Position numbers and translations under genes: made by a program. Of a DNA stretch of 64,000 bases, positions 26,817 through 35,855 are shown one piece after another (position 1 is the stretch's first letter; the number at the start of each line of letters is the position of its first letter). The stretch comes from Halomonas sp. LR3S48 (GTDB lineage: Bacteria; Pseudomonadota; Gammaproteobacteria; Pseudomonadales; Halomonadaceae), in contig NZ_CP107009.1 in assembly GCF_025725665.1 (NCBI RefSeq), forward strand, positions 3,472,001-3,536,000, in the 5' to 3' direction. The notes under the pieces are model-generated. The model did not search any database. It was not told the DNA's origin and saw only the letters and a program-made list of their open reading frames with translations.

Positions 26817-27877
26817 GCGTGCTGGGCGCCCTGCGGTTGCAACGCGGCGACTTCGTACTGGATGCCGAACTGGAACTTCCCGAACGTGGCGTCATCGCCC
26901 TGTTCGGCCGCTCCGGTTCGGGCAAGACCACGCTGTTGCGCTGCCTGGCCGGCCTGGAGCGTGGCGATGGTTGGCTGACGGTCAATGGCTGTCGCTGGCA
27001 GGATCGGGATTATTTCCTGCCAGTGCATCGTCGTCCGTTGGGCTATGTCTTCCAGGAGGCGAGCCTGTTCCCCCATCTGCGAGTGCGCGACAACCTGCGC
27101 TACGGCTACCGTCGGGTCGAAGCCAGTCGCCGCCACGTCGACTTCGATGAGACGGTGCAACTACTCGGCGTCGAGGCGCTGCTGGAGCGCTATCCTCAGG
27201 CCCTCTCCGGCGGACAGCGACAGCGAGTCGCCATCGCCCGGGCCCTGCTCGCCAGCCCCCGCCTGCTGCTGATGGATGAACCCATGGCATCGCTCGACGT
27301 GGCGAGCAAGGCGGAAATCCTCCCCTACCTGGAGCGGTTGCACGCGCATCTGGAGATGCCAGTGGTCTATGTCAGCCACGCCCTCGAGGAGGTGGCCCGC
27401 CTGGCGGATCACATGGTGCTGCTGGAGGCGGGAAGTGTGCTGGCCGCCGGACCCTTGCATGAGCTGCTGGTCCGCAGCGACCTGCCGCTGTCTCATGCCG
27501 ACAATGCCGCCGCAGTACTGGAAACCCGGGTCGTGAGACACGATGCCGACCAGCAGCTCGTCGAGCTGGAGTGCGGTGCCGGGCGGCTCTGGGTCTCGCG
27601 GGGCCCGGCGGCGCCGGGCGAACGGCTGCGCGTCAGTATCCAGGCCCGCGACGTGGTGATCAGCCTGGCGCCGCCGCGGGACTCCAGCACCCTCAATTGC
27701 CTGCCGGCGCGGGTGGTCGAGACCAGCGACGATCCCCACCCCGGCCATCTGCTGGTGCGCTTGGCGGTCGAGGACCAGACGCTGCTCGCCCGCATCCCCC
27801 GCGAAGCCTCAGAGCGCCTGGCGTTGAGCCCGGGCAAGCACGTATATGCTCAATTGCTTGGGAAGGCTCTGTCCTGA
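26813..27877 (+). CDS. modC: Molybdate ABC transporter ATPase ModC
   Basis: A 354-residue ATPase. Walker A GRSGSGKTTLL (about residues 31-41), Q-loop VFQEASLFPHLRVRDNL, signature LSGGQRQRVAIARALL, Walker B LLLMDEPMASLD and the switch His in VYVSHALEEV are present. A C-terminal TOBE/molybdopterin-like domain (about residues 290-354) is expected to bind molybdate and give feedback inhibition. It ends 13 bases before the convergent modE stop. Confidence 0.95.
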   Translation: MSVLGALRLQRGDFVLDAELELPERGVIALFGRSGSGKTTLLRCLAGLERGDGWLTVNGCRWQDRDYFLPVHRRPLGYVFQEASLFPHLRVRDNLRYGYRRVEASRRHVDFDETVQLLGVEALLERYPQALSGGQRQRVAIARALLASPRLLLMDEPMASLDVASKAEILPYLERLHAHLEMPVVYVSHALEEVARLADHMVLLEAGSVLAAGPLHELLVRSDLPLSHADNAAAVLETRVVRHDADQQLVELECGAGRLWVSRGPAAPGERLRVSIQARDVVISLAPPRDSSTLNCLPARVVETSDDPHPGHLLVRLAVEDQTLLARIPREASERLALSPGKHVYAQLLGKALS

Positions 27878-27890
27878 CGCACTCTCGAGT

Positions 27891-28271
27891 TTAGTGCTCA
27901 CGGTCGGGCGCGGGTGGCGACTCAGCGAGGAGCGGGCCGAAGGCGGCCATCTCTTCGACCACCGCTTCACTGGCGGTATGTTCCATTCTTCGGTAGCGCT
28001 CGAGCACCTCCTCCCCGAAAGTGGTGATCTGTGCGCCTCCGCCGCCTTTGCCGCCGGTCGCAGTCGCTACGAGGGGTTCCTTGAAGCACTGGTTCATGGT
28101 GTCAACCAATAGCCAGGCACGTCGATAGCTCATGCCCAGCCGGCGGGCCGCCGCGGAGATGGAACCGGTGTCGGCAATGGTCTCGAGCAGCTGTGCCTTG
28201 CCCGGGCCAATGGCAATGGCATGCCCCAGCTGAATACGCAGACGGAGGGTCGACTGATACGGGGCTGCCAC
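27891..28271 (-). CDS. modE: ModE-type molybdate-responsive regulator, DNA-binding domain only
   Basis: A 126-residue winged-helix protein. LLETIADTGSISAAARRLGMSYRRAWLLVDTMN (split here at the AAARRL helix) is the LysR-like ModE helix-turn-helix, followed by ATGGKGGGGAQITTFG, the Gly-rich wing. The start is a GTG with AAAGGAGG five bases upstream; a longer ATG start has no ribosome site. E. coli ModE also has tandem C-terminal molybdate-binding TOBE domains, which are absent here, so sensing may require another route or another protein. It converges on modABC, whose promoter region has a clear ModE box. Confidence 0.88.
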   Translation of the reverse strand: MAAPYQSTLRLRIQLGHAIAIGPGKAQLLETIADTGSISAAARRLGMSYRRAWLLVDTMNQCFKEPLVATATGGKGGGGAQITTFGEEVLERYRRMEHTASEAVVEEMAAFGPLLAESPPAPDREH

Positions 28272-28353
28272 GCTGGCCTCCTTTGGACAACATCCGCTGG
28301 ATGCTACCACTCCTCGCCAGCGCCGGATATTTCAGCGCTGGCAAGAGATCATC

Positions 28354-29208
28354 TCAACGCAGCAGCAGCACCGGCACGCTGGCCCGCCGCAGCATGGCAG
28401 TAGTGGTGCTGCCTACCAGCAGGTGGCGGATGCGCGAGTGGCCATAGGCCCCCATCACCAGCAGATCGATGTCGCACTCCTCCTTGTAGGCCCGCAGGGT
28501 CTCCTCCACTTCGCCGGCACGGATCGCTCCTTCGGCCTCGTGGCCGGCCTCACGCAACGCGGCCAACGCCCAGTCGAGCTGCGAGCGGTTGTCGCCGGTC
28601 TCGGCACCGACGATCACCACATGCACCGGAATGCCGTTGAACAGCGGGCTTCTGGCCAACATCTCGACCCCCTTGCGGGTGGTCTTGCTACCGTCGAAGG
28701 CAAGCATTACCCGCTGAGGCTGCACAAAGGTCTCTGGCACCATCAGGATCGGCCGGTGCAGGGTGCGCACTACCCGCTCCAGGTTGGAACCCAGGTGCTC
28801 GCCGTCCTGATGGGCATTCTCGCCGCGCTTGCCAATCACCAGCAGGCGAATCTCGTCTTGCAACTCCTCCAGGGTCTCGACCAGCGTGCCGTTACGCTGC
28901 CGCGTGGCAGGCTCTGCCACGCCATTCTCGATGGCGCGCTCCTTGGCCGCCTGGAGCATCAATCGGCCCTGCTCCTGGGCCACCTTGGCGCGCTGCTCGT
29001 CGAGCTGCGCGAGCTCCTCCAGCAGGTGCTCGCGGGAGCCAAGCCCGATGTTGCCGGAGAGGTCCGGCTCGGCGGTCTGGGGGTGATTGTCCACCACGTG
29101 CAGGAAAGTCAGCGGCGCATCCAGCGCCAGGCTGGCCCAGGCGGCGTAGTCGCACACCCCGGTAGAGAACTGCGAGCCGTCAATGGCGGCCATTACCTGT
29201 TCTGTCAT
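28354..29208 (-). CDS. Tandem universal stress protein (UspA-type, two domains)
   Basis: A 284-residue cytoplasmic protein with two Usp domains (about 1-150 and 160-284). The second ends with VMGAYGHSRIRHLLVGSTTTAML, the GX2GX9G(S/T) ATP-binding motif; the first has the related VIGKRGENAHQDGEHLGSNLERV, which is interrupted. Thus only the C-terminal domain looks fully ATP-competent. The ATG at 29208 follows GGGGA; a TTG five codons upstream is possible. It is the next gene after the SulP transporter on the same strand (110 bases), a pairing seen often in bacteria. Confidence 0.88.
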   Translation of the reverse strand: MTEQVMAAIDGSQFSTGVCDYAAWASLALDAPLTFLHVVDNHPQTAEPDLSGNIGLGSREHLLEELAQLDEQRAKVAQEQGRLMLQAAKERAIENGVAEPATRQRNGTLVETLEELQDEIRLLVIGKRGENAHQDGEHLGSNLERVVRTLHRPILMVPETFVQPQRVMLAFDGSKTTRKGVEMLARSPLFNGIPVHVVIVGAETGDNRSQLDWALAALREAGHEAEGAIRAGEVEETLRAYKEECDIDLLVMGAYGHSRIRHLLVGSTTTAMLRRASVPVLLLR

Positions 29209-29318
29209 CGTGTCGTTCCCCAAGCTGGCTTTGTCGTCGCAGCGTTCAGAGCGCTGCGACCCGATTCGACCCAGCAGGCCGCGGCTCCTTCAAGAGGAGC
29301 ACCGGCCCACGATCGGCG

Positions 29319-30809
29319 TCAATGACCACCCATCAACTTTTCGACGGCAGCCGGGTCGTCATGAATGGCATAACGGTCGACGATGGTGGCACTGGCTTCG
29401 TTGAGTCCGATCAGTTCCACCTCGGTGCCTTCACGGCGAAACTTGATCACTACCCGATCCAGCGTCTGCACGGCGGTGATGTCCCAGAAGTGCGCACGCG
29501 ACAGGTCGATGGTGACCTTCTCCACGGTCTCCTTGAAATCGAAGGTACTGCCGAAGCGCTCGGAGGAGGCGAAGAACACCTGACCCACCACCTTGTAGAT
29601 ACGGCGACTGCCGCCGTCAGCCTCTTCGGAGCCGATGTAGAGAATGTTGCCGACCTTGTTGGCAAAGAACATCGCCGCCAGCAACACGCCGACGAACACG
29701 CCGATCGCCAGGTTGTGGGTACCCACGGTCACTGCCACGGTCGCCAGCATCACGATGTTGGTACTGATGGGGTGTTTCTTGAGGTCGCGAATCGAGGCCC
29801 AACTGAAGGTACCGATGGAAACCATGATCATTACCGCCACCAGCGCGGCCATGGGGATCTGCGACACCCAGTCGGCAAGAAACACCACCATGATCAGCAG
29901 CACCACGCCGGCGACGAAGGTGGAGAGCCGCCCACGGCCACCCGACTTCACGTTGATTACCGACTGGCCGATCATCGCGCAGCCGGCCATGCCGCCCAAC
30001 AGGCCGGAGCCGATGTTGGCGATGCCCTGCCCCTTGCACTCACGGTTCTTGTCGCTCGGGGTATCGGTCAGGTCGTCGACGATGGTAGCCGTCATCATCG
30101 ACTCCAGCAGGCCCACCACGGCGAGCATGACGGAGGTCGGCAGGATGATCCACAGGGTCTCGAGGGTCAGCGGCACGTCGGGCCACAGGAATACGGGCAG
30201 GGTGTCGGGCAGCTCGCCCATGTCGCCCACGCTGCGAATGTCCATGCCGCTGATCATGTAGACGGCAGTCAGCACCACGATGCAGACCAGCGGGGAAGGT
30301 ATCGTCTTGCCGATCTTGGGTACGTAGGGAAACAGATAGATGATGCCGAGCCCGGCCAGGGTCATGGCATACACATGCCAGGTCACACCGGTGAGCTCGG
30401 GCAGCTGTGCCATGAAGATCAGGATCGCCAGGGCGTTGACGAAGCCCGTCACCACCGAGCGCGAGACGAAGCGCATCAGCTCGGCCAGCTTCAGGTAGCC
30501 GGCAACGATCTGCAGCACCCCGGTGAGCAGGGTGGCAGCCAGCAGGTACTCGAGGCCGTGGTCGCGCACCAGGGTGACCATCAGCAGCGCCATGGCGCCG
30601 GTGGCGGCCGAAATCATTCCCGGACGCCCACCGGTGAAAGCGATTACCACCGCGATACAGAAGGAGGCGTAGAGCCCCACCTTGGGATCGACGCCGGCAA
30701 TGATGGAGAAGGCGATGGCCTCGGGAATCAGGGCCAAAGCGACCACGATGCCGGCGAGGGAGTCGCCCTTGATATTGGAGAACCAGTCTTGCTTGATGGA
30801 TCGGAACAT
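29319..30809 (-). CDS. SulP-family anion transporter with STAS domain
   Basis: A 496-residue inner-membrane transporter. The membrane part (about 1-380) begins with [20 protein letters not shown], the SulP helix-1 signature, and has [21 protein letters not shown] and [25 protein letters not shown] short cytoplasmic STAS domain (about 400-490) ends the chain. Family substrates include sulfate and bicarbonate; the sequence resembles the compact proteobacterial group that also contains BicA-like sodium/bicarbonate symporters, but the substrate cannot be read from sequence. It probably forms an operon with the downstream usp gene. Confidence 0.9.
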   Translation of the reverse strand: MFRSIKQDWFSNIKGDSLAGIVVALALIPEAIAFSIIAGVDPKVGLYASFCIAVVIAFTGGRPGMISAATGAMALLMVTLVRDHGLEYLLAATLLTGVLQIVAGYLKLAELMRFVSRSVVTGFVNALAILIFMAQLPELTGVTWHVYAMTLAGLGIIYLFPYVPKIGKTIPSPLVCIVVLTAVYMISGMDIRSVGDMGELPDTLPVFLWPDVPLTLETLWIILPTSVMLAVVGLLESMMTATIVDDLTDTPSDKNRECKGQGIANIGSGLLGGMAGCAMIGQSVINVKSGGRGRLSTFVAGVVLLIMVVFLADWVSQIPMAALVAVMIMVSIGTFSWASIRDLKKHPISTNIVMLATVAVTVGTHNLAIGVFVGVLLAAMFFANKVGNILYIGSEEADGGSRRIYKVVGQVFFASSERFGSTFDFKETVEKVTIDLSRAHFWDITAVQTLDRVVIKFRREGTEVELIGLNEASATIVDRYAIHDDPAAVEKLMGGH

Positions 30810-31123
30810 TCTTCGGTCCAGTGGGGTAGGTTGTTATGCCAGATGGCGCCAAGGATCGTTCAAGCACTCTTCCGGCCACGCGTCGACGACAACGCAACGT
30901 TGGAGAAGCGCGAATGGAGCTTCGGATTCAGTCAGACAGCCCGGAACATCAGCATGATGTCGAGCGTTGACGTGCCAATGAAAGGCAGCGTCCGGGGAGA
31001 GGGAGCGCTAGGGCGGCGTGGCCAGCCCGGTAAGAGAAGTCAGCACGTTGCGTCGCATCCATGGCCAGAACATGGGCGTCATCGACTTTCGTCTAATGCT
31101 CAAACCCAATTGAAGGCCGAATA
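30810..31123. other. Intergenic region upstream of the SulP gene
   Basis: 314 bases between the start of the SulP gene and the stop of the EamA gene, both on the minus strand. It must contain the SulP promoter. No gene, strong hairpin with T tract or recognisable operator was seen. Confidence 0.6.
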
Positions 31124-32041
31124 TTAACAAAGCTCTCGGCTTGCTGCACCTCGGCCCCGCAGGCGCCGCTCGATCCGACGCTCGTAAAGCCCCTTGGCCA
31201 GCAGCGTGCCGAGCACCAGGGCACCGCCGACCAGCGCCACCGGCGCCGGACGCTCGCCGAGAATCCACCATACCCACAGGGTGCCCACTACCACTTCGAG
31301 CAGCATCAGCAACCCCACCTCGGCGGCCGGCAGGTAGAGGGGCCCGCGCTGGATCAAGGTGAACCCCAGCGGCAGCAGCACCAGGCACAACAGTACCAGC
31401 AGCAGCAAGCTGTCGGCCGGTGGCAGCGCAATGCCACCACCGGCCAGGCCGAACAGCGCCGCCGTGGCCGCGACGATCAGCCCCGAGAGCGTGAGCATGG
31501 GGCTCATGTCGACCCCGGGTCGGGTACGGCAGAGCGTGAAGTTGGCGGCCAGTGCCGTCGCCGCCAGTAGCGCGAAGCCGTTGCCGATCCACGAGCCGGC
31601 GCCGGCATCGTCGAGCACGATCAGCGAGGTACCGAGCAGGCACAGCCAGATGGCGAGCCAGGTACGCCGCGGCAAGCGTTCACCGAGGAACAGCCGTGAG
31701 AGCAGCGCGGCAATCAGCGGCGCCCCGGCCAGGATCATCAGCACGTTACCGCCCTTGGTGTACTGGTTGCCGAGCACGAAGCCGAAGGTGGAGCCACTGA
31801 ACAGCAGCGCCACGCCGATACCGGTCCAGCCGCATCGCCGGTAGGCTGCGAGGGTACCGGCTCCATGCCGTGCCAGCATTATGACCACGAAGCCCAGCGC
31901 GGTAAGCAGCCCGCGCCACAGCAGGATCTCGCTGTCGGGTAGCCCGATCAGCTTGATCAGCAGGGCGTCGGGAGAAATGATCAGCGCACCGCCGCCAGTC
32001 AGCAGTAGCCCCTGCTGACGGTGCGAGAGGGAATGAGTCAA
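31124..32041 (-). CDS. EamA/DMT-family transporter
   Basis: A 305-residue inner-membrane protein with about ten hydrophobic segments forming two EamA repeats (about 15-140 and 155-285). GGALIISPDALLIKL opens repeat one and GLLMLLEVVVGTLWVWWILGE, with the Glu and Pro features typical of DMT exporters, lies in repeat two. Likely an exporter of a small metabolite; the substrate is unknown and the neighbours do not suggest one. Confidence 0.85.
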   Translation of the reverse strand: MTHSLSHRQQGLLLTGGGALIISPDALLIKLIGLPDSEILLWRGLLTALGFVVIMLARHGAGTLAAYRRCGWTGIGVALLFSGSTFGFVLGNQYTKGGNVLMILAGAPLIAALLSRLFLGERLPRRTWLAIWLCLLGTSLIVLDDAGAGSWIGNGFALLAATALAANFTLCRTRPGVDMSPMLTLSGLIVAATAALFGLAGGGIALPPADSLLLLVLLCLVLLPLGFTLIQRGPLYLPAAEVGLLMLLEVVVGTLWVWWILGERPAPVALVGGALVLGTLLAKGLYERRIERRLRGRGAASRELC

Positions 32042-32106
32042 GGCGACCTCGGCATCCGTAAGGTCGCCTCAGGATGCCACGCCTGCATCGACGTGGCACG
32101 TCGAAC

Positions 32107-32913
32107 TCAGCCTTCGCCCAGGTCCTCCGGCCTGCTCGTTCCCGCGTTTCTGGCCTGGGCGGCCGGCGAGGCCTTCATGTGCCGGAACGCCTCCATGATG
32201 TCCATCGGTAGCGGAAAGACGATGGTCGAGGCGTTCTTGTTGCTCATGTCGCTCATGGTCTGCAGGTAACGCAGCTGCAGCGCGGCGGAGTTCTCGGCCA
32301 TGACGTTGGCCGCCTCGACCAGCTTCTTCGATGCCTGCAGCTCGCCCTCGGCGTGGATCACCTTGGCCCGCCGCTCGCGCTCGGCCTCGGCCTGGCGGGC
32401 GATGGCGCGGATCATGCTCTCGTCCAGGTCGACATGCTTGATCTCGACGTTGGCCACCTTGATGCCCCACTCCTCGGTCTGGGTATCGATGATCTCCTGG
32501 ATGTCGTCGTTGAGCTTGTCGCGTTCCGAGAGCATCTCGTCGAGGTCGTGCTTGCCCAGTACCGAGCGCAGCGTGGTCTGAGCCAGTTGGCTGGTGGCGA
32601 TGGTGAAGTTCTCGACCTGGATGATCGCCTTCTCGGGGTCGACCACGCGGAAGTAGAGCACCGCGTTGACCTTGACCGTGACGTTATCCTGGGAAATAAC
32701 GTCCTGCTCCGGCACGTCCATCGTCACCACCCGCAGGTCGACGACTTCCATCTTCTGAATGCCGGGGATCACGATGAGCAGCCCGGGCCCCTTCACCGCC
32801 TGGAAGCGACCGAGAAAGAAGATCACGCCGCGCTTGTACTCCGGCAGGATGCGGATCGACGCGGCGATCAACATGAACAGCAGCACTACCGGCACGAGAT
32901 AGGAAATCATCAT
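32107..32913 (-). CDS. Slipin (SPFH/band 7 family membrane protein)
   Basis: A 268-residue membrane-anchored SPFH protein. One N-terminal hydrophobic segment (about 3-20) is followed by the SPFH core with [17 protein letters not shown] and [17 protein letters not shown], then a coiled-coil region rich in Ala/Glu/Arg ([20 protein letters not shown]). The ATG at 32913 is eight bases after AAGGAG; an upstream in-frame GTG is too close to it. Slipins are encoded next to NfeD proteases, as here, and are thought to form membrane microdomain scaffolds cleaved by NfeD. Gap to the nfeD gene is 72 bases. Confidence 0.93.
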   Translation of the reverse strand: MMISYLVPVVLLFMLIAASIRILPEYKRGVIFFLGRFQAVKGPGLLIVIPGIQKMEVVDLRVVTMDVPEQDVISQDNVTVKVNAVLYFRVVDPEKAIIQVENFTIATSQLAQTTLRSVLGKHDLDEMLSERDKLNDDIQEIIDTQTEEWGIKVANVEIKHVDLDESMIRAIARQAEAERERRAKVIHAEGELQASKKLVEAANVMAENSAALQLRYLQTMSDMSNKNASTIVFPLPMDIMEAFRHMKASPAAQARNAGTSRPEDLGEG

Positions 32914-32985
32914 GAGCACACTCCTTGATATTTCGGGCCTCGATATGTCATCGGCTGGGTTGCACCTGTCGCGAATCCGTCACGT

Positions 32986-34449
32986 TCACTGCTCCGACCG
33001 TTCGGCGGGCTCGACCTCGAGCGTCAGCCCCTCGACCGCCACCACTCGGACCTCCTGGCCACGCTTCAAGGCAGCGCTGCTGCGCGCGTTCCAGCGCTCA
33101 CCACGCAGCCGCACGTGCCCCTCATGCTCGAAATCCTCCAGCACTACCGCCTGACTGCCGACGAGCTGTTCCTGGCCGGTGCGGGCCGGCTGTCGGCGTA
33201 GACCGACGAAACGCACCATGATCCACAGCATGACCCCTGCCGCCAGCAGGGCAATACCGCCGATCAAGGGAAGCGACACGGCTATCTGATCGGAATCCAT
33301 CAGCATCACCGAGCCAATCACGAAGGCCACGATCCCCCCCATGCCGAGAATGCCGAAGCTCGGCATCAGCGCCTCGCCCACGATCAGGCCGAGCCCTACC
33401 AGAATCAGCGCCAGGCCGGCATAGTTGATCGGCAACAGTTGGAAGGCAAAAAGCGCCAGCAGCAGCGAGATGATGCCGATGGTGCCCGGCACCAGACTCC
33501 CGGGGTTGGAGAGCTCGAAGATCAGCCCGTAGAAACCGATGATCATCAGGAAGTAGGCGACATTGGGGTTGGTGATCACCTGCAGCAGCTCGGTGCGCCA
33601 GTCGGGATCGAAGCGCTCAATGACAAGATCGGCCGTATCAAGGGTGCGCTCGCCGCGCTCCATCACTACGTCACGACCGTCGATCTGAGCCAGCAGGTCA
33701 TCGATGTCGCGCGCCACCACGTCTATCACACCCTGTTCGAGCGCTTCGCGCGAGGTCAGGTTGACCGCCTCGCGCACCGCCTCCTCGGCCCAGTCGGCGT
33801 TGCGCCCGTGACGCTCGGCCAGGCCGCGAATGTAGTAGACGGCATCCTCGAGCACCTTGCGCTCCATGGCGGTCTCGCCGCGCCGTCGGGTATCGGCCGG
33901 CTGCTCATCCCCGGCATCCGCCGCCTCCTCCTCGGCGCCATTTCCCGCCTCTTCTCCGTTGGCCTCGTCATCGCCAGGCGGCTCTTCCTCGGGAGGGTCC
34001 ATGCCAGGCAGCCCGCCACCGCCCATCTGCACGGGAGTGGCCGAGCCCAGGTGGGTCGAGGGGGCCATGGCGGCCACATGGCTACCGTAGAGCAGGTAGG
34101 TGCCGGCGCTGGCGGCGCGAGCGCCACTGGGAGAAACGTAGATGGCAACGGGGACTTCTGATGTCAGCATGGCGCGGATCATGCTGCGCATGGCGGCATC
34201 GAGCCCGCCCGGCGTGTCCATCTGCACGATCACGATTTCGGCATTGCGTTCGGCGGCGAGGCGCAGGCCGCGCGCGAAATAGTCGCCGGTGGCAGGCCCG
34301 ATGGCACCCTCCACCGTGACGACCAGGGCGATGCGCTCGTCCTCCTGGGCCTGGCTCTGCCATGTCAACAGGCCACCTCCAAGAACCAGACACAGGAAGC
34401 TTGCCCACAGCACAAGACGGTGAAACCAGACGACACGGCGCACGCTCAT
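32986..34449 (-). CDS. NfeD long-form membrane protease (ClpP-class), with an acidic insertion
   Basis: A 487-residue membrane serine protease of the NfeD1b type. N-terminal signal/anchor about 12-33; ClpP-like protease domain about 38-260 with nucleophile Ser114 in RAASAGTYLLYG and Lys198 in AMERKVLEDA; four to five hydrophobic segments about 290-410; C-terminal OB-fold NfeD domain about 425-485 (GSQAVVLEDF, KRGQEVRVVAVEGLTLEV). Unusual: residues 142-190 are a Gly/Glu/Asp-rich low-complexity insertion between Ser and Lys, so the spacing is 84 rather than about 41 in the archaeal 1510-N protease. It is paired with the slipin gene, its likely substrate. Confidence 0.92.
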   Translation of the reverse strand: MSVRRVVWFHRLVLWASFLCLVLGGGLLTWQSQAQEDERIALVVTVEGAIGPATGDYFARGLRLAAERNAEIVIVQMDTPGGLDAAMRSMIRAMLTSEVPVAIYVSPSGARAASAGTYLLYGSHVAAMAPSTHLGSATPVQMGGGGLPGMDPPEEEPPGDDEANGEEAGNGAEEEAADAGDEQPADTRRRGETAMERKVLEDAVYYIRGLAERHGRNADWAEEAVREAVNLTSREALEQGVIDVVARDIDDLLAQIDGRDVVMERGERTLDTADLVIERFDPDWRTELLQVITNPNVAYFLMIIGFYGLIFELSNPGSLVPGTIGIISLLLALFAFQLLPINYAGLALILVGLGLIVGEALMPSFGILGMGGIVAFVIGSVMLMDSDQIAVSLPLIGGIALLAAGVMLWIMVRFVGLRRQPARTGQEQLVGSQAVVLEDFEHEGHVRLRGERWNARSSAALKRGQEVRVVAVEGLTLEVEPAERSEQ

Positions 34450-34506
34450 GACAAACTTTCCTCGCGTCGTGATACGGGTATGCTTGTTGAGACCCCACTC
34501 TTGGTG

Positions 34507-34524
34507 TTTCAGTTTCTACTGAAA
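34507..34524. promoter_or_regulatory. Inverted repeat in the nfeD/ynjB-like divergent region
   Basis: TTTCAGT-TTCT-ACTGAAA, a perfect seven-base inverted repeat with four-base centre between the divergent nfeD and ABC-binding-protein genes. No T tract follows, so an operator is more likely than a terminator. No regulator assigned. Confidence 0.35.
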
Positions 34525-34586
34525 TCAGGTTAGCAGGCCGTACACAGAAAGCCGAACCCACCGCAAGGCTTCGAAGGAAGACGACG

Positions 34587-35792
34587 ATGACGATGCCCCG
34601 TTCCCTTGCCGCCCTTCTGGTGCTGACGTTTTCCTCCCCTTGTCTTGCTCTAGCCAGCGACTGGGAAGCAATCCTGGACGAAGCTCGCGGGCAGGCCGTT
34701 TACTGGCACGCCTGGGCCGGCGACACGCGGATCAACGACTATCTCGACTGGGTGAAGCGCCGGGTACGGGACGAGCACGACATCGAGCTCGTGCACGTCA
34801 AGATCGACGACACCGGTTCGGCCGTCTCCCGGGTGCTGGCCGAGAAGCAGGCCGGTAACCACGAAGGCGGCCACGTGGACCTGATCTGGATCAACGGCGA
34901 GAACTTCGCCACCATGAAGGAGAACGAGCTGTTGTTCGGCCCCTTCGCCGAACGCTTGCCGAACTTCGCGCTGACCCATCCCGAGCATAACCCCGAGGTG
35001 GTCACCGACTTCACGCTGCCCACCGAGGGCTTCGAGTCACCTTGGGGCAAGGCACAAATCACCTTCTACTACGATGCCGAGGAGTTCGCGGAAGCCCCCC
35101 CACGCAGCATGTCAGAGCTTCTCGCCTGGGCCGAGGCCAACCCGGGGCGCTTCACCTACCCGCGCATCCCCGATTTCCTCGGAAGCACCTTCCTCAAGCA
35201 GGCGCTGATCGCCGTGACAGAAGAGACCGAGGCACTCTATGCCCCGGTGAAGCAGAGCGACTTCGAGGCCGTTACCGCGCCGCTATGGGATTACCTCGAT
35301 GCGTTGCATCCTCATCTGTGGCGCAGCGGCCGACAGTTCCCCGCCAATGGCCCCGGACTGCGTCGCCTGATGGGAGACGGCGAGTTGGCTCTTGCCTTCA
35401 CTTTCAACCCGGCGGAACCGGCCGCCGCCGTGGCCGATCACGAACTGCCCGAATCGACCCGCAGCTACATCCTCGAAGGCGGTACTTTGGGCAACGTCCA
35501 CTTCGTCGCCATACCCTTCAATTCGCCCCACCAGGCAGGCGCCATGGCGGTAGCGAACTTCCTGCTCTCACCCGAGGCCCAGGCACGCAAGCAGGATCTC
35601 TCGGTATGGGGCGACCCCACCGTACTCGACGTAGCACGTCTCGACGACGATGATCGCGCACGCTTCGCCCAGGCATCGGACAATCCTGCCCTGCTGGCAC
35701 CGGAAGCGCTGGCCCAGACCCTGCCGGAACCTCACCCAAGCTGGATGACAGCATTGCAGGAGGCATGGCAGGCGCGCTATGTCGGCCGCTAG
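34587..35792 (+). CDS. ynjB: YnjB-type ABC transporter substrate-binding protein
   Basis: A 401-residue exported protein with a Sec signal peptide (about 1-23, ending LALA). The mature sequence follows the E. coli YnjB pattern: VYWHAWAGDTRINDYLDWVK, DLIWINGENFATMKENELLFGPF (split at the EN pair) and GTLGNVHFVAIPFNSPHQAGAM. E. coli YnjBCD is an uncharacterised thiamine/iron-transporter-like ABC system. The ATG follows GGAAG; a second ATG two codons later is possible. The permease starts 63 bases after its stop. Substrate unknown. Confidence 0.85.
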   Translation: MTMPRSLAALLVLTFSSPCLALASDWEAILDEARGQAVYWHAWAGDTRINDYLDWVKRRVRDEHDIELVHVKIDDTGSAVSRVLAEKQAGNHEGGHVDLIWINGENFATMKENELLFGPFAERLPNFALTHPEHNPEVVTDFTLPTEGFESPWGKAQITFYYDAEEFAEAPPRSMSELLAWAEANPGRFTYPRIPDFLGSTFLKQALIAVTEETEALYAPVKQSDFEAVTAPLWDYLDALHPHLWRSGRQFPANGPGLRRLMGDGELALAFTFNPAEPAAAVADHELPESTRSYILEGGTLGNVHFVAIPFNSPHQAGAMAVANFLLSPEAQARKQDLSVWGDPTVLDVARLDDDDRARFAQASDNPALLAPEALAQTLPEPHPSWMTALQEAWQARYVGR

Positions 35793-35855
35793 GAAAACTC
35801 GTGAGATGCCCCGCAATTTCCAGTGGCACCCGGTAGATAGAGGTGACCGGCCCTG

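Noticed and set aside
28316..28342. Inverted repeat GCCAGCGC / GCGCTGGC between usp and modE
   Set aside because: Eleven-base loop and no T tract in either direction; too weak to call.
29322..31127. Long open frame on the plus strand opposite the SulP gene
   Set aside because: Its translation is His/Gln/Gly/Asp-rich with no domain and it mirrors a well-supported SulP gene. High GC keeps opposite frames open.
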